Notes: a model not told the origin generated them from the letters alone. Positions 16,740-26,395 are shown, counted from the first letter of the stretch. The stretch: DNA of 63,064 nt from Acidocella sp. 20-57-95 (GCA_002255575.1 NCAT01000020.1:1-63064), one strand, 5' to 3'. A program made the numbers and translations.

Positions 16740-17648
16740 ATGGCGTATGCGCTGCAGCAACTCGTCAATGGCGTTACGCTTGGCATGATTTATGGGCTGA
16801 TCGCCGTTGGGTACACCATGGTGTACGGCATTATTGGTATGATCAATTTTGCCCATGGCGATGTGTTCATGGTGGGGGCGTTTGTGGGGATTATCGTCCT
16901 CACTGCCCTGGCGGGTGTCACATCGGTACCAGTCGGCATTCTGGCGGCACTGGTTTTGTCAGCCGGCATTTGCGCGCTTTATGGGTTTTCAATCGAGCGG
17001 GTGGCCTACCGGCCTCTGCGGGGGTCATTTCGGCTGGCACCGCTGATTTCTGCCATCGGCATGTCGATATTGCTGGAAAATTATGTGCAGACCAGCCAGG
17101 GCGCTTTGGAGCGTGCCATCCCGGCGCCAATACCCGGCGGCATTCAGTTAATGAACGAGAATGGCTTTGTGGTCCAACTATCCTGGATGCAGATTGCCAT
17201 CGTGATTGTGACCTTGGTGACGCTGGCAATTTTCACCTATATCGTCACCAAAACGCCGCTGGGGCGCTCAATGCGGGCGGTGGAGCAGGATGCTAAAATG
17301 GCCGCTTTGCTTGGCATCGATACCAACCGTACCATCAGCTACACCTTCATCATCGGCTCGGCCTTGGCGGCGGTGGCGGGGGTGATGTTCCTGCTTTATT
17401 ATGGTGTGATCGATTTTTATATCGGGTTTAATGCCGGTATTAAGGCGTTTACCGCGGCGGTGCTGGGCGGCATTGGCAGCTTGCCAGGCGCCGTGTTGGG
17501 CGGCTTGCTGATTGGGCTGATTGAAGCCTTTTGGTCTGGCTATGCGACCGTCGCCTACAAGGACGTGGCCGTCTATTCCATCCTTGCCATCGTGCTGATG
17601 TTCATGCCCACCGGGCTTTTAGGCCGCAATGAAATTGAGAAGGTCTGA
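16740..17648 (+). CDS. livH: Branched-chain amino acid ABC transporter permease LivH
   Basis: A 302-residue inner-membrane permease with about eight hydrophobic spans. The opening segment LQQLVNGVTLGMIYGLIAVG and the motif GMINFAHGD are hallmarks of LivH, as is GGIGSLPGAVLGG near the C-terminus. It forms the channel with LivM. AGGA lies shortly before the ATG. The 78-base gap after dadA could hold its own promoter, but no terminator separates them, so read-through from the riboswitch transcript is possible. Confidence 0.92.
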   Translation: MAYALQQLVNGVTLGMIYGLIAVGYTMVYGIIGMINFAHGDVFMVGAFVGIIVLTALAGVTSVPVGILAALVLSAGICALYGFSIERVAYRPLRGSFRLAPLISAIGMSILLENYVQTSQGALERAIPAPIPGGIQLMNENGFVVQLSWMQIAIVIVTLVTLAIFTYIVTKTPLGRSMRAVEQDAKMAALLGIDTNRTISYTFIIGSALAAVAGVMFLLYYGVIDFYIGFNAGIKAFTAAVLGGIGSLPGAVLGGLLIGLIEAFWSGYATVAYKDVAVYSILAIVLMFMPTGLLGRNEIEKV

Positions 17649-17651
17649 GAT

Positions 17652-18932
17652 ATGAAACATCTCAGTGCGAACCTGAAAGATTCCCTTACCGTCGGCGGCG
17701 TGGCGTTGTTACTGTTCGGGCCGTTCCTTGGCCTGCAACTAACCAATAGCGGCAGCGGCAATTTAGGACTGGCGGCACGGCCCGAACTCCTGGCCATTGC
17801 GGTCGGCTTGACGATCCTCGCGCGATTTTTGCTGCTGCTCTGGCAAGACCACCGGGTGACACGCAAACCATCGCTTAAACTGGCTGCAACGGTCACCAAG
17901 TCCGGCAAATATGTCGCCCCCGCTTTGCTGGTTTTTACCGTTATTATGCCGTTGATCCCAGGGATCGATAATTCCTATGTCGATCTCGGTGTGCTGATCA
18001 TGACCTATGTCATGCTCGGCTGGGGTTTGAACATCGTGGTCGGGCTCGCAGGCTTGCTGGACCTTGGCTATGTCGCGTTTTATGCCGTTGGCGCTTATGG
18101 TTTTGCGCTGCTCTCACATTATTTTGGCCTCAGCTTCTGGGAATGTCTGCCACTCTGCGGCATCCTGGCGGCCGCCTGGGGGATTTTTCTGGGCTTTCCC
18201 GTGCTCAGGTTGCGCGGTGATTATCTGGCCATTGTCACACTTGCCTTTGGTGAAATCATCCGGCTGGTGATCACCAATTGGGTGGATTTTACCGGCGGTC
18301 CAAACGGTATCTCGGATATTCCACACCCGACCTTTTTCGGCCTGACATTCGATATGGCAGGCGGCCCGGGCACGGTCTCCGACTTTTTCCATGTTGACCC
18401 GGACCCATCGCAGCGCACGATGTATCTGTATTACATCATTCTGGCGCTGGCCTTGCTCACCAACTGGGTGACGCTACGTTTGCGCCGGCAACCTTTGGGG
18501 CGCGCCTGGGAAGCTTTGCGTGAAGATGAAATTGCTTGCCGTTCTCTGGGCATTAATCTGCGCAACACCAAACTCAGCGCCTTTGCCATCGGCGCGATGT
18601 TTGGCGGCTTTGCCGGTTGTTTCTTTGCCACAAGGCAAGCTTTCATCAGCCCCGATAGTTTCACCTTCATTGAGTCAGCTACCGTGCTCGCCATCGTGGT
18701 ACTTGGCGGCGCGGGTAGCCAGCTTGGCGTCGCACTGGCTGCCATCGTAATGATCGGTGTGCCGGCGTTGCTGCAAGATTTGCAAATCTACCGCATGTTG
18801 ATCTTCGGCATCGCGCTGGTTGCCATCATGGTTTTAAAGCCGCGCGGCTTTATCTCCACCCGTCGCCCGTCTGTCTCACTGGGGGATGCCAAAATCATCG
18901 GTGCGGATATGATCTCGGAAGGGCATGGCTGA
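17652..18932 (+). CDS. livM: Branched-chain amino acid ABC transporter permease LivM
   Basis: A 426-residue permease, the partner of LivH. An N-terminal extension of about 100 residues with three hydrophobic segments precedes the core that starts at VMLGWGLNIVVGLAGLLDLG. The cytoplasmic coupling segment RAWEALREDEIACRSLGIN is the LivM EAA-like loop that contacts the ATPases. It starts 3 bases after livH stops and overlaps livG by 8 bases. Confidence 0.92.
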   Translation: MKHLSANLKDSLTVGGVALLLFGPFLGLQLTNSGSGNLGLAARPELLAIAVGLTILARFLLLLWQDHRVTRKPSLKLAATVTKSGKYVAPALLVFTVIMPLIPGIDNSYVDLGVLIMTYVMLGWGLNIVVGLAGLLDLGYVAFYAVGAYGFALLSHYFGLSFWECLPLCGILAAAWGIFLGFPVLRLRGDYLAIVTLAFGEIIRLVITNWVDFTGGPNGISDIPHPTFFGLTFDMAGGPGTVSDFFHVDPDPSQRTMYLYYIILALALLTNWVTLRLRRQPLGRAWEALREDEIACRSLGINLRNTKLSAFAIGAMFGGFAGCFFATRQAFISPDSFTFIESATVLAIVVLGGAGSQLGVALAAIVMIGVPALLQDLQIYRMLIFGIALVAIMVLKPRGFISTRRPSVSLGDAKIIGADMISEGHG

Positions 18933-19776
18933 GATGGATAATACGCTCCTGAAGGTCACCAACCTCACCATGCGCTTTGGTGGCTTAACGGCCGTGAATG
19001 CGCTCAGTTTTCAGGCCAAGCGCGGCGATATCACCGCTGTGATCGGCCCGAATGGTGCGGGCAAAACCACCGCCTTCAACTGCATCACCGGGTTTTACAA
19101 ACCCACGGAGGGCAGCATTGAAATTGCCCACGCGCCCGGCACGATGTTGCTGCTCAATACGCTGCCTGGCCATCTGGTTGCCAAAAAAGGCCGTGTTGCG
19201 CGTACCTTTCAAAATATACGCCTGTTTAGCGGCATGACCTTGCTGGAGAATTTGCTGGTCGCACAGCATAATGAATTGCAGGCTGCCACCGGTTTTGGCG
19301 TGTTGGCCATTCTGGGCATCGGCAAATATCGCGCCGCTGAAAAAGCTGCCATTGAGCGCGCCAAATATTGGCTGAATGCCACCAATCTTTTGGAACGCGC
19401 CGACGACCCCGCGGGCTCCCTGCCCTACGGGGCGCAGCGCCGCCTTGAGATTGCGCGGGCCATGTGCACCGACCCGGTATTGCTCTGTCTTGATGAACCC
19501 GCAGCCGGGCTGAACCCACGTGAGAGCCAGGCGCTGAATGATCTGCTGTTGAAAATTCGCGCCGATGGATGCTCGCTGCTGCTGATTGAACACGATATGG
19601 GCGTGGTGATGAAAATCTCTGACCATATTATCGTGCTCGACCACGGCAAAAAAATTGCGGATGGCACGCCACTGGAAATTCGCAGCGATCCCGCTGTTAT
19701 CGCGGCCTATCTCGGCGAAGGTGATGAAGACGACCCCGACGCACCGATTGCCGAAACATTGGAGACTGCCCAGTGA
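18925..19776 (+). CDS. livG: Branched-chain amino acid ABC transporter ATPase LivG
   Basis: A 283-residue ATPase. Walker A is GPNGAGKT, followed by the LivG-specific FNCITGFYKPTEG and RTFQNIRLF. The signature is degenerate (LPYGAQRRLE), as usual in LivG, and Walker B is LLCLDEPAAGLNP. The acidic C-terminal tail (GEGDEDDPDA) is an extension. Its start lies within livM and its stop overlaps the GTG of livF, consistent with coupled translation. Confidence 0.93.
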   Translation: MAEMDNTLLKVTNLTMRFGGLTAVNALSFQAKRGDITAVIGPNGAGKTTAFNCITGFYKPTEGSIEIAHAPGTMLLLNTLPGHLVAKKGRVARTFQNIRLFSGMTLLENLLVAQHNELQAATGFGVLAILGIGKYRAAEKAAIERAKYWLNATNLLERADDPAGSLPYGAQRRLEIARAMCTDPVLLCLDEPAAGLNPRESQALNDLLLKIRADGCSLLLIEHDMGVVMKISDHIIVLDHGKKIADGTPLEIRSDPAVIAAYLGEGDEDDPDAPIAETLETAQ

Positions 19777-20492
19777 GTGCGGTACTGACGCTAAGTGGCG
19801 TGAATACATTTTACGGCCCCGTCCAGGCGCTGCGCGATGTGAGCATGGATGTGATGGAGGGCGAGATCGTTACCCTTATCGGTGCCAATGGCGCTGGTAA
19901 ATCTACCCTGATGATGACCATTTGCGGCAACCCGCGGGCAAAATCTGGTAGTATTTTGCTCCGCGGCGAGGATATCACCAACCTGCCCACGCATCTCATT
20001 GCGCGCCGTTCGATTGCACAATCACCTGAAGGCCGCCGGATTTTTCCCCGCATGAGCGTTGAGGAAAATCTGCTGATGGGCAGCCAGGTGATCAAGTTCG
20101 AGGATTACGACAAGCAACTGAACCTGATGTTTGAATTATTCCCGCGTTTGAAGGAACGTTTCGCCCAGCGCGGCGGCACGCTTTCAGGCGGCGAGCAACA
20201 AATGCTGGCCATTGCACGCGCTTTAATGTCCAAGCCAAAACTTTTGCTTTTGGATGAGCCATCGCTGGGTCTGGCACCTTTGGTGATCAAGCAGATTTTT
20301 GGCGCCATCAAGCAACTAAACCGTGAAACCGGGCTGACCGTGTTGCTGGTCGAACAGAATGCAAATCAGGCATTAAGGCTGGCCCATCGTGGTTATGTGC
20401 TGGTGAATGGCGCCATCACCATGGCCGGTACCGGCGCTGAATTGCTGGCCCGGCCCGAAATTCGTGCTGCTTATCTTGAAGGCGGCCATTGA
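19773..20492 (+). CDS. livF: Branched-chain amino acid ABC transporter ATPase LivF
   Basis: A 239-residue ATPase, the second of the LivFG pair. Walker A is GANGAGKS, the signature LSGGEQQMLAIARALM and Walker B LLLLDEPSLGLAP. It uses a GTG start in a GTGA overlap with livG. LivF and LivG normally form a heterodimer beneath LivHM. Confidence 0.93.
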   Translation: MSAVLTLSGVNTFYGPVQALRDVSMDVMEGEIVTLIGANGAGKSTLMMTICGNPRAKSGSILLRGEDITNLPTHLIARRSIAQSPEGRRIFPRMSVEENLLMGSQVIKFEDYDKQLNLMFELFPRLKERFAQRGGTLSGGEQQMLAIARALMSKPKLLLLDEPSLGLAPLVIKQIFGAIKQLNRETGLTVLLVEQNANQALRLAHRGYVLVNGAITMAGTGAELLARPEIRAAYLEGGH

Positions 20493-20561
20493 AAATTTTT
20501 AAATTCCGGAGCCTAATCAATTCCGGCGTAACGACCATAAACCAAAAACAGGAGTAGCGAT

Positions 20562-21680
20562 TTGAAAAAATATCTTCTTTGCACAGCGGCGACGCTGGCA
20601 CTTGGCTTCACCGTGGCAGCCGCCCCGGCGCAGGCCCAGATCAAAGTCGGCGTGGCTGGCCCGCTCACCGGCTCGAACGCCGCGTTTGGCGTGCAGTTGA
20701 AATCTGGCTTTGACCAAGCCATTGCTGACATTAACGCCAAGGGCGGTGTGCTCGGCAAGCAGCTGGTGCCGGTCGTCCAGGATGATGCCTGCGATCCCAA
20801 GCAGGCCGTGACGGCCGCCAATCAGCTGGTATCCGCAGGCGTGGTGGTGGTTGACGGGCATTTCTGCTCGGCCTCCTCGATCCCGGCCAGCAAGGTCTAT
20901 TCCGATAGCGGTATTCTCGAAATCTCCCCGGGTTCCACCAACCCGAAATACACTGATGACGGCACACCCTTCACCTTCCGTACCTGCGGCCGTGACGACC
21001 AGCAGGGCAAGGTTGCTGCCCAGTATATCGCCAAGCATTTCAAGGGCGCCAAGATCGCTGTGCTTGATGACAACTCCACCTACGGTAAGGGCATTGCTGA
21101 CCAGGTGCGGATGAACTTGAAGAAGCTTGGCATCCCCGATGCGTATGACACGTCCTATACTGCCGGTGACAAAGACTATTCCGCGCTCATCAGCCGCTTG
21201 AAGCAGCAGGGCATCACGCTGGTTTACATTGGCGGTTACTATGCTGATGCCGGCCTGATTATGCGTGGCGGTGCGGCACAGGGTTTCACGCCGCAATATT
21301 TCTCCGAAGACGCAGCGCAGGCTAATGAGCTTTGGCAAACTGCCGGCCCGGCTGCTGAAGGTATGCTATTCACCTTCCCACCGCCGGCTGAAACAGGTTC
21401 CGCCGCCGCGGCTGTGGTGGCTGAGTTGAAAGCCAAGAACATCGACCCGAGCGGCTACGTTTTGTATTCCTACGCCACCATCCAGGCTTGGGCCGAAGCT
21501 GCTAAAAAAGCCCATAGCGTTAAGGGTGCGCTCGTGAGCAAAGAACTGAAAGCTGGCGGCCCGTGGCCTACGGTGCTTGGCCCGCTGAAGTTTGATGCCA
21601 AGGGCGACGTGGTGAACGCTGCCTATGCGATCTGGCAGTGGCATAACGGCACGGCGGTGGAACTGCCGCCCTCTAAGTAA
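20562..21680 (+). CDS. livK: Periplasmic amino acid-binding protein LivK/LivJ type
   Basis: A 372-residue binding protein of the leucine/isoleucine/valine family. A TTG start is used: AGGAG lies 7 bases upstream and the protein begins MKKYLLC with a clear signal peptide cleaved after AQA at about residue 25. The two Cys in DDACDPKQA and GHFCSASS match the disulphide of LivJ, and the SASS loop is where the ligand carboxylate binds. It should deliver the ligand to LivHMGF. Ligand specificity is not certain; the upstream glycine riboswitch makes a small neutral amino acid plausible. A strong terminator follows. Confidence 0.9.
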   Translation: MKKYLLCTAATLALGFTVAAAPAQAQIKVGVAGPLTGSNAAFGVQLKSGFDQAIADINAKGGVLGKQLVPVVQDDACDPKQAVTAANQLVSAGVVVVDGHFCSASSIPASKVYSDSGILEISPGSTNPKYTDDGTPFTFRTCGRDDQQGKVAAQYIAKHFKGAKIAVLDDNSTYGKGIADQVRMNLKKLGIPDAYDTSYTAGDKDYSALISRLKQQGITLVYIGGYYADAGLIMRGGAAQGFTPQYFSEDAAQANELWQTAGPAAEGMLFTFPPPAETGSAAAAVVAELKAKNIDPSGYVLYSYATIQAWAEAAKKAHSVKGALVSKELKAGGPWPTVLGPLKFDAKGDVVNAAYAIWQWHNGTAVELPPSK

Positions 21681-21689
21681 TTATCAAAA

Positions 21690-21764
21690 GCTTGCTCACC
21701 GGCGCCGCTGGCGAGCAAGCGTTTGACCCGTTAAAACCCCCGGCGTTTTGCGCCGGGGGTTTTT
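21690..21764 (+). terminator. Double hairpin terminator of the liv operon
   Basis: A first stem GCTTGCTC/GAGCAAGC spans 21690-21720. A second perfect 9-bp stem CCCCCGGCG/CGCCGGGGG (21737-21759) is followed by five T. The second is a classic Rho-independent terminator and ends the operon. Confidence 0.92.
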
Positions 21765-21875
21765 GTGCAATGCGCCGCAGCATTTTTAATACTGCCTGCA
21801 TTTACCGGGCATCTTTCAACACCTGAAGAAGCGGAACAACGGTGAGCTGAGCCATGACATTCTCCGCCACGAGGC

Positions 21876-22112
21876 TTAGCGCCAGTCGTGATGGCCCTCA
21901 CCCTCGCCGCCGCCAAAGCCAAAACCAAACACAACCGGTGGCGCATAATAGGTTGGGGCCGGGGCGTAATATGCGCCGCCATAACCGCCATTTGGGTAAA
22001 CAACACAGCCCGCGAGCGTTACCGCTAATATCCCCATCGCAAGCCAAGCTTTCGCACGCATTGGCACGCGCGCGGCTGTTTGTTTCGTTAAGTTCATCAC
22101 AGGTTTAAGCAT
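21876..22112 (-). CDS. Small predicted lipoprotein, Gly/Tyr/Pro-rich
   Basis: A 78-residue protein with a lipobox LAGC (Cys36) after a hydrophobic helix, followed by a short tail rich in Gly, Tyr and Pro (YPNGGYGGAYYAPAP). AAGGAG with 7-base spacing supports the ATG at 22112; a second in-frame ATG at 22061 would give a more usual signal length. After processing only about 43 residues remain, probably anchored in the outer membrane. No function is known to me. It is divergent from the FecR-like gene. Confidence 0.65.
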   Translation of the reverse strand: MLKPVMNLTKQTAARVPMRAKAWLAMGILAVTLAGCVVYPNGGYGGAYYAPAPTYYAPPVVFGFGFGGGEGEGHHDWR

Positions 22113-22376
22113 TGTCCACTCCTTCAAGCCCGTATGGCCGAAATTCCACAATTCAGAAGTATCCTTATATTTGCGGCAAGTTTACGGCGTTCACGTGTTG
22201 AAATGTAACTTCGCTTCACGTCCGCGTGACAACAATGCGCCCGCATGCGCCTGCAATGCTGTGCAACAATTTGCCCCAGCAAAGCCATAATTTTACCAAT
22301 CGCAACACTTAAACGCGTGGCTTATTGTCGTTCGTGAATGAATACCAATAATAACGATACTTCAGGAGATATGCCT

Positions 22377-24581
22377 GTGACCAAACTAAAGTCCCGGTTC
22401 CGCTTTGTACTATCCGTTACCACCTCACTCTCACTAGTACTTCCGCTCGTCCCCAGCGCGGCCCAGGCGCAGGATGCCGCCACGCCGCCAGACCGGGTGG
22501 GCCAGATATCTAGTATATCCGGGCAAGTCTCGTTTAACGGCTCTGGTTCAGGCGGCTGGGCGGCAGCGGCCATTAATTATCCGGTTGCGGCCGGGGACTC
22601 GCTTTACACGCAAGACCAGTCACGGGCGACCATTGCCCTGAATGCCAGCAAAATAGCGCTGAACAGCGATACCGAACTGCAAATCACGCAATTATCAGAC
22701 AGCCTGCTCGCGGCCACACAGGCGCAAGGTGAGGCTTTCTTCACGGTCAATGACCTTGAACCCGGCCAGAGTTTTGTGATCGCGACACCGCACGGCAACG
22801 TAACCATCAGCCAGGATGGCCAGTACGATATTCAAACCGGCGACGCGAACAGCCCCACCATTGTGATGGCATTGCAAGGCCAGGCCGAGATTCAAACCAA
22901 CGCGACAACGCTGGAAGTGCCGCAAGGCGAGGAAGCTGTGCTGTCAGGGTCAGATGAAATTCAAACACAGCTAGCGCAGGCCGTTCCAGACGAGTTTGCT
23001 CGCAATCAGTTGGCGCAAAATGCCCCGCCACCGCCCCCTTATGCACCGCCGCAAGTCGCGCAGATGACCGGCACCTACGAGCTTAGCAATTACGGAACCT
23101 GGAACCAGAACCCGCAATACGGCGCTGTGTGGTATCCGAACGTGGCGCCCGGCTGGGCACCGTACCGGGAAGGCCACTGGGCCAATATCGCACCCTGGGG
23201 CTGGACCTGGGTGGATAACGAACCATGGGGCTTTGCGCCGTTCCATTATGGCCGCTGGTTTGACGATGACGGCCGCTGGGGCTGGGCGCCGGCACCTGCT
23301 TATGAAGAAGGCGGCTATGGTCCGTCTTATCAGCCGGTCTATGCACCCGCCGTGGTCAGCTTCTTTGGGCTGGCAGCCGGTGTTGCCATTACGGCGGCAT
23401 TATTGTCATCGCGGTCAGTTGGCTGGGTACCGCTGGCGCCTAACGAGCCGTTTTACCCTTATTATCATGCTTCACCCGACTATGTGCGCCGGATCAATAT
23501 TGTGAATGTGCGCAATATAAACGTGGTGAACATTCATCAGACCAATAATTATTATAGTGATAATCATCCAGCGTACGACCATTTCGCGAACCGGCGTGCG
23601 GCAACCATAATTCCTGGTGAAGCAATGAGCCGGGGCCAGCAGGTTGCGCAGTTTGGCCACCCGGCACCGCAAACTGTGCTGGCAACAGCCCGGCCGATTA
23701 ATCCGGGCTTTACCGGAGCCCACCCGGCAGCCGGACAAGCCGCCTATAGTTTGCCGCACCCGGCGGCGCCGCTGGCGCTGCAACACCCTGCACCGGCACC
23801 GCGCCCAGCCGTCTTCGCCCCGCATAATGGCGTGCCGCTGCCGGCCGGCCAGCATGTTGGACCCGCAGGTGGGCCTGGCCCGCAGGGCAATGGCAATTTT
23901 GGCCATGAACCGAATGTCATCACCGGCCAACCGGTTCGTCCGGTATTTACCGGCAACAATCCCGGTTATCATCCGCCACCGCCGCCACCTGGCCATGATC
24001 AGCATCCGTTGGGTCAGCCGCCGATGCAGAACGGTCATCCGCAAACCCCGCCAGCGATGACGCTGCCACAGGGACAACCGCAGCCATTCCACCCACAAGC
24101 GCTGCAACCCGCCGCGCACCCGCAAGTGGTCTATCCGCAGGCATCGCAACCAAGACCACAAACACCCGCTTATACCCCGCCCGCACCGCCTGCCTTCCAC
24201 CCGCAGCAGCAGCCACAGCCGATGCCGCAAGTGTATCAACCACAGGCACAGCCGGCGTATCATCCGCCGCAACAGCACCAGCCGATGCCACAAGTTTACC
24301 AACCGACAGCGCAGCAGGCTTATCACCCGCCGGTCCAGCAGCCACGGCCGATGCCGCCGGCTTACCAACCACCAGCACAACCTGCTTACCAACCCCCGGT
24401 ACAGCAACCGCGGCCAATGCCACAGGCTTACCAACCTCCGGTGCAACAGCCGCGCCCGCAACCACCAATGCAGCCACCAATACAACCACAGATACAACGG
24501 CCAGAGCCACCGCCGCGTCCCGAACCGCCACCACCACCACCGCAACAACAACAGAGGCAAGACCACAAGCCAAACGGATAG
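22377..24581 (+). CDS. Secreted FecR-domain / DUF6600-type protein with proline-rich tail
   Basis: A 734-residue exported protein. The GTG at 22377 is preferred because AGGAG lies 8 bases before it; the ATG at 22371 is only 2 bases from that site. A signal peptide ends near AQAQ (about residue 32). A FecR-like beta domain follows (SSISGQVSF...GNVTISQDGQYDI), then the Trp-rich block with APGWAPYREGHW and EPWGFAPFHYGRW typical of DUF6600 proteins, and one hydrophobic segment (SFFGLAAGVAITAALL). The last 300 residues are dominated by Pro and Gln, with repeated QPMPQVYQP and YHPP/YQPP units. The role is unknown; it is probably periplasmic or cell-wall associated, with the tail spanning or lining the envelope. 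Confidence 0.75.
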   Translation: MTKLKSRFRFVLSVTTSLSLVLPLVPSAAQAQDAATPPDRVGQISSISGQVSFNGSGSGGWAAAAINYPVAAGDSLYTQDQSRATIALNASKIALNSDTELQITQLSDSLLAATQAQGEAFFTVNDLEPGQSFVIATPHGNVTISQDGQYDIQTGDANSPTIVMALQGQAEIQTNATTLEVPQGEEAVLSGSDEIQTQLAQAVPDEFARNQLAQNAPPPPPYAPPQVAQMTGTYELSNYGTWNQNPQYGAVWYPNVAPGWAPYREGHWANIAPWGWTWVDNEPWGFAPFHYGRWFDDDGRWGWAPAPAYEEGGYGPSYQPVYAPAVVSFFGLAAGVAITAALLSSRSVGWVPLAPNEPFYPYYHASPDYVRRINIVNVRNINVVNIHQTNNYYSDNHPAYDHFANRRAATIIPGEAMSRGQQVAQFGHPAPQTVLATARPINPGFTGAHPAAGQAAYSLPHPAAPLALQHPAPAPRPAVFAPHNGVPLPAGQHVGPAGGPGPQGNGNFGHEPNVITGQPVRPVFTGNNPGYHPPPPPPGHDQHPLGQPPMQNGHPQTPPAMTLPQGQPQPFHPQALQPAAHPQVVYPQASQPRPQTPAYTPPAPPAFHPQQQPQPMPQVYQPQAQPAYHPPQQHQPMPQVYQPTAQQAYHPPVQQPRPMPPAYQPPAQPAYQPPVQQPRPMPQAYQPPVQQPRPQPPMQPPIQPQIQRPEPPPRPEPPPPPPQQQQRQDHKPNG

Positions 24582-24614
24582 GCGGGGCATCGTTGCTTCT
24601 GCTAGACCGGTGGG

Positions 24615-25244
24615 ATGAATGCCCTTAGCCATCTCGCGAAAGCTGATAAGAAGCTTGGCCGTTTGATCGCCCAAATCGGGCCGCTCAAACGGCGCAAGCG
24701 CGAATTCACCGAACCTTATGAAGCCCTGATTTCAGCCGTGGCCCATCAACAGCTGCATGGCAAAGCAGCGATGACGATTATGGGGCGGTTCCGGGCGCTG
24801 GCAGATGGCAATATGCCGACGCCTGAGCAGTTACTGGCGCTGCCTGATGAAGCTTTGCGGGCCTGCGGTTTTTCAGGTGCCAAAGCCCGTGCCCTGCAAG
24901 ACATCGCGGCCCATGCGGTGAGCGGCATTATTCCCAGCGCGGCGCAGGCCAAAAAACTCAGCGATGCTGAACTGATCAAGCGCCTCACTGTGATTCGCGG
25001 CGTGGGGCAATGGACCGTGGAAATGCTGCTAATTTTCACTCTGCGCCGACCTGATATATTTCCGGTCGATGATTTTGGGGTGCGGGAAGGCTATAAAATT
25101 CTGCATGGCCTGGATGAACAACCCAAGCCCAAGCCATTTGCGATCATTGGCGAGGCGTACGCGCCCTATCGCTCCACGGCGGCTTTGTATTTATGGCAGG
25201 CAGCTGATTTGGCGAAGCTTCAACGCTCAGCCAAGGCAAAATAA
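24615..25244 (+). CDS. DNA-3-methyladenine glycosylase II (AlkA-like, HhH-GPD)
   Basis: A 209-residue base-excision repair enzyme. The helix-hairpin-helix is LTVIRGVGQWTVEMLLIF and the catalytic Asp lies in FPVDDFGVREGY, as in AlkA/MAG. It removes alkylated bases such as 3-methyladenine. The N-terminal TBP-like domain of E. coli AlkA is absent, as in the short yeast Mag1-like forms. Its last 25 bases overlap the 3' end of the convergent MFS gene. Confidence 0.88.
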   Translation: MNALSHLAKADKKLGRLIAQIGPLKRRKREFTEPYEALISAVAHQQLHGKAAMTIMGRFRALADGNMPTPEQLLALPDEALRACGFSGAKARALQDIAAHAVSGIIPSAAQAKKLSDAELIKRLTVIRGVGQWTVEMLLIFTLRRPDIFPVDDFGVREGYKILHGLDEQPKPKPFAIIGEAYAPYRSTAALYLWQAADLAKLQRSAKAK

Positions 25245-26395
25245 CCCAATGCCAGCAGCGGTGCGATAAACCCGGCCACGCAAATCCCGCCCCAGCCGAA
25301 ATGGGTGAGTAACGGGCTGGTGATGGCGGAACCAGCGGCCCCCCCCAGGAACAGCATGGCCAGAAACACACCATTCAAACGCGCCCGCATGGAAGGTGCG
25401 AGTGCGAATATGGCACGCTGCCCAAACACTAAATTGGCCTGCACCCCACAATCGAGCAGCACGCAGGCAATTGCCAGAATAATCACCGAATGCGCCCCAA
25501 GCCCGCCCCAAGCTGCCAGTAGGAAGGATAGGGTGATGGACACCAGAGCCATAATGGTACCAACCCGCCCATGACCACGATCCGCCAGCCTGCCGGCCAC
25601 CGGTGCCATGGCCGCCCCGGCCGCGCCGACCAAGGCAAAAAGCGCGATCCCGACTTGCGAGTAACCAAAATTCTGCGCCAGCAGCAGCGGCACGGCGGTC
25701 CAGAACAAACTAAAGCAACCAAAGGAGGCCGCCTGATACACCGCCCGGTGCCGCAAGACCGGCGTGTTGAAGGGCAGCTTTAATAACGAGGTCAACAATA
25801 AAAAATAATGGTGGGTCGAATTGGGCTGCAAGCGCGGCAGGGTGGTGCGCAATATGCAGGCGAGGATGAACATCATGCCAGCGGACATAAAAAATACCGC
25901 CCGCCAGCCAAACGCATCCGCCAGCAGGCTTGCTACCGGCCTCGCCAGCAGCACCCCCACCAGCAAACCGCTGACCACCGTACCGACAATGCGGCCACGC
26001 AAATGGTCCGGGGCTAAATTGGCTGCCAGCGGCACCAACATTTGCACCGCGACCGATGTAAGACCAATGGCACCAGCGGCGATGAGGAATAAGCCGCCAG
26101 TTTGCGCGGTGGCGGCAACCAGCAACGGGGGAATCGCCGCCACCACCATGATGGTTAATAGCAGCCGGTTTTCAATAATATCGCCCAACGGTACCAAAAA
26201 CAGTAACCCGGTGGCGTAGCCAAGTTGGGTGAGCGTCACAATCAGGCTGGCCGTATGCGCATCAATCCCAATCGCCGGTGCAATAAGACCCACCAACGGC
26301 TGCGCGTAATAGATATTTGCCACAATTAAGCCGCAGGAAGCCGCGAGGAGGAACACTAAGGCGGGTTTGGGGGCGGTGATTGTCTGATCGCTCAT
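25220..26395 (-). CDS. Major facilitator superfamily transporter
   Basis: A 391-residue carrier with about 12 membrane spans. NIYYAQPLVGLIAPAIG near the N-terminus is typical of an MFS branch of drug or metabolite exporters. The loop LADRGHGRVGTIMAL in the second half matches the conserved cytoplasmic loop. The substrate is unknown. It is divergent from uppP and convergent with the AlkA-like gene, whose end it overlaps by 25 bases. Confidence 0.8.
   Translation of the reverse strand: MSDQTITAPKPALVFLLAASCGLIVANIYYAQPLVGLIAPAIGIDAHTASLIVTLTQLGYATGLLFLVPLGDIIENRLLLTIMVVAAIPPLLVAATAQTGGLFLIAAGAIGLTSVAVQMLVPLAANLAPDHLRGRIVGTVVSGLLVGVLLARPVASLLADAFGWRAVFFMSAGMMFILACILRTTLPRLQPNSTHHYFLLLTSLLKLPFNTPVLRHRAVYQAASFGCFSLFWTAVPLLLAQNFGYSQVGIALFALVGAAGAAMAPVAGRLADRGHGRVGTIMALVSITLSFLLAAWGGLGAHSVIILAIACVLLDCGVQANLVFGQRAIFALAPSMRARLNGVFLAMLFLGGAAGSAITSPLLTHFGWGGICVAGFIAPLLALGYFALAER

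Noticed and set aside
23472..24674. 400-residue minus-strand ORF, rich in Arg, Leu and Trp
   Set aside because: Antisense shadow of the Pro/Gln repeat tail; composition is a reflection of CCx and CAx codons.
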